This document shows, piece after piece, positions 5,379 through 6,424 of a DNA stretch of 6,424 bases. This DNA comes from an uncultured Bacteroidota bacterium (GTDB taxonomy: Bacteria > Bacteroidota > Bacteroidia > Flavobacteriales > Flavobacteriaceae). A model generated the notes under the pieces. The model made no database searches. It was not told where the DNA came from and saw only the letters and a list, made by a program, of their open reading frames with translations. The stretch is from the NCBI GenBank assembly GCA_903819815.1, contig CAIJFC010000134.1:1-6424 (forward strand), written 5' to 3'. Every line of letters starts with the position of its first letter. Position 1 is the first letter of the stretch. The translations under genes and the position numbers were made by a program.

Positions 5379-5975
5379 ATGCAAACAAAAGAATGGAAAA
5401 CCAAAAAAGAGATATTAAAAATATACCCAATATCTTCATCAACCTACAAAAAGAGAATTAAGAATATTGATTCCTCTAAAACAAAATTCATAACTTCTAA
5501 AACAGGTTCCCCAACCAGATTAATTCATCATTCCACATTGGATGAGTTATTCAGAAAGAGAAGACGATTAAGTTCTAAAGAATTTGAACTAACTATTAAA
5601 TGGGTTAATAATCACCATTGGAACTTTATTGGAAATATTGTTCCTGTAAGCTCCACCATTGACGATTTAAAAAATAAGATGAGGTTCTTATTTGATGAAC
5701 TCAAATCATTACAAATGGAAAAAAACCAAATAATCTTGTTTTACACAATCGAAATGAACCCAAATGACAATTGCTACCATGCACATTTTTTAATTGATTG
5801 TGCAAAAGATATGCTCGTTCTGGGGGATATTGAAGATAAACTTGCAATCATCTGCCAACCAAACACAAAAAATGAGTCCAGAATTCATCTTGAAGAATAT
5901 GATTTGAAATTTGGAAAAGATGGAGCAATATATTCATCAAAAGAGGAGCGATATTTTTATGAAATATTGGGGTAA
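5379..5975 (+). CDS. Putative HUH-endonuclease / Rep-like protein, 198 aa
   Basis: The ATG at 5379 gives MQTKEWKTKKEILKIYP. The first 60 residues look like a helix-turn-helix DNA-binding region (KKEILKIYPISSSTYKKRIK, ending in basic FRKRRR at 58-63). From about 75 the order fits an HUH fold: a strand WNFIGNIVPV (81-90), a helix of about 97-111, a strand IILFYTIEMN (118-127), then YHAHFLID with the His-x-His pair at 134 and 136. DGAIYSSKEE follows, with Y185 and K188 as a YxxK motif. HUH proteins nick single-stranded DNA through the Tyr and hold a metal with the two His; they start rolling-circle replication, conjugative transfer or transposition. The middle residue of HAH is Ala rather than a bulky hydrophobic, and at 198 residues it is short for a full Rep, so the assignment is by motif pattern only. 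A non-nicking DNA-binding protein is the alternative. Hairpins and repeats on both sides are candidate targets. Confidence 0.55.
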   Translation: MQTKEWKTKKEILKIYPISSSTYKKRIKNIDSSKTKFITSKTGSPTRLIHHSTLDELFRKRRRLSSKEFELTIKWVNNHHWNFIGNIVPVSSTIDDLKNKMRFLFDELKSLQMEKNQIILFYTIEMNPNDNCYHAHFLIDCAKDMLVLGDIEDKLAIICQPNTKNESRIHLEEYDLKFGKDGAIYSSKEERYFYEILG

Positions 5976-6020
5976 CTAAATTATACATGTAATGAAGTTA
6001 ATCTTATTTAACCCCATTTT
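5968..6020 (+). terminator. Possible terminator overlapping the Rep-like gene's stop
   Basis: TGGGGT (5968-5973) pairs with ACCCCA (6011-6016), followed by TTTT. Inside, TAACT (5973-5977) can pair with AGTTA (5996-6000), and ATTA (5980-5983) with TAAT (5990-5993). The outer stem is strong for this DNA, but the loop is long and the T run short, so termination efficiency is uncertain. Confidence 0.35.
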
Positions 6021-6036
6021 ACAAAAACAAACATCA

Positions 6037-6082
6037 CTATCTAGAATGAGCTTAAATTGCCTAAAATTAGCACTTTAGATAG
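6037..6082. other. Extended imperfect hairpin downstream of the Rep-like gene
   Basis: CTATCTA (6037-6043) pairs with TAGATAG (6076-6082). Inside, GCTTAAATT (6050-6058) pairs imperfectly with AAAATTAGC (6063-6071) around a short GCCT loop. A GC-rich GCGCGC follows at 6082-6087. Such cruciform-like structures next to a Rep gene are typical of nick sites, but a regulatory hairpin is equally possible. Confidence 0.35.
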
Positions 6083-6104
6083 CGCGCAACATAAATATCC
6101 GCCC

Positions 6105-6112
6105 TAGTTTTG
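6105..6112 (+). promoter_or_regulatory. Bacteroidota -7 promoter box before the last gene
   Basis: TAGTTTTG fits TAnnTTTG and lies 64 bases upstream of the ATG at 6177. It is followed by a GC-richer leader with TTCGAATTC and AGGAGG at 6124-6129, which has no start codon next to it. TTCGAA and ACCCATT occur in this leader and also after the box at 2604, so the two promoters may share control. Confidence 0.45.
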
Positions 6113-6176
6113 TATTCGAATTCAGGAGGCCACCCATTCAAAAATAAACTTAAATTATAGAAAAAAGAAAAAAATC

Positions 6177-6424
6177 ATGAAACACAAAAAAGAAGAAAAA
6201 TTAGAAACATTAACATTAGGAAGAATTGAAGATTTGATTACAGATTTAAAAATCAGTCATAATGAAATTACCTCAAGTACAAATTACAATTTATTTAAAC
6301 TGAGAAATAAACTATCGTTTTTTTTAACAGATGAAAATTACTCAATTAGTAAAAACATGGATACGGTCTTTTTAAGATTGTATAAGATCTTGAATTACGA
6401 AACTATTCAGAAATATTCTGCAAC
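6177..6424 (+). CDS. Unrecognised protein, N-terminal 82 residues (cut by right edge)
   Basis: The ATG at 6177 (MKHKKEEKLETLTLGRIEDL) follows an A/G-rich stretch that can serve as a weak ribosome site, as is usual in Bacteroidota. The frame stays open to the end of the window. The visible part is basic at the start, then looks helical and charged (GRIEDLITDLKISHNEITS, FKLRNKLSFFLTDENYS, TVFLRLYKILNYETIQKYS), with no signal peptide or membrane segment. It may be a small regulator or the start of a larger protein. It has its own promoter box and is separated from the Rep-like gene by hairpins, so it is likely a new transcription unit. Confidence 0.65.
   Translation, partial: MKHKKEEKLETLTLGRIEDLITDLKISHNEITSSTNYNLFKLRNKLSFFLTDENYSISKNMDTVFLRLYKILNYETIQKYSA

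Noticed and set aside
6124..6129. AGGAGG as a ribosome binding site
   Set aside because: No start codon follows at a usable distance, and the nearest frame closes within a few codons.

Overview
The window is very AT-rich, uses almost only TAA stops, largely lacks strong Shine-Dalgarno sequences, and carries several copies of the Bacteroidota -7 promoter box (TAnnTTTG). Together these point to a member of the Flavobacteriia or a close relative. The gene content looks like an accessory region (mobile element or defence island): short unrecognised proteins packed head to tail, a broken HEPN nuclease gene, and a putative HUH-type Rep protein. No housekeeping gene is recognisable. All genes are on the + strand.

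Layout. (1) Positions 2-1516: the 3' part of a large unrecognised protein gene, open at the left edge. (2) 1529-2591: a promoter box, then a HEPN-family RNase gene (1556-2266) interrupted by one in-frame TAA just before its RxxxxH motif, overlapped at its end by a small unknown gene (2256-2591). (3) 2591-2766: a regulatory interval with a perfect 14-bp palindrome touching a -7 box, about 100 bases of GC-richer sequence that folds into several short stems (probable structured leader RNA or small RNA), and an inverted repeat whose right arm overlaps the next start codon. (4) 2767-5191: a tight cluster of seven small genes (117, 98, 220, 147, 20, 129 and 66 aa), with gaps or overlaps of a few bases (the 147-aa and 20-aa genes are 5 bases apart, the 20-aa and 129-aa genes share TAATG). 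This is almost certainly one operon. None is confidently recognised, and it is the best candidate for an undescribed system. (5) 5192-5378: gene-free, with a large imperfect inverted repeat and tandem TTAATTAA motifs. (6) 5379-5975: a putative HUH-endonuclease/Rep-like protein with HAH and YxxK motifs. (7) 5976-6176: a possible terminator, an extended hairpin and a promoter box. (8) 6177 to the end: the start of an unrecognised gene cut by the right edge.

How the parts might work together is inference. The Rep-like protein plus nearby hairpins suggests a replicating or transposing element. The HEPN gene suggests RNA-targeting defence or toxin activity, probably lost here. The RNA-led cluster could be a regulated cargo operon. 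No known defence system could be identified by name.
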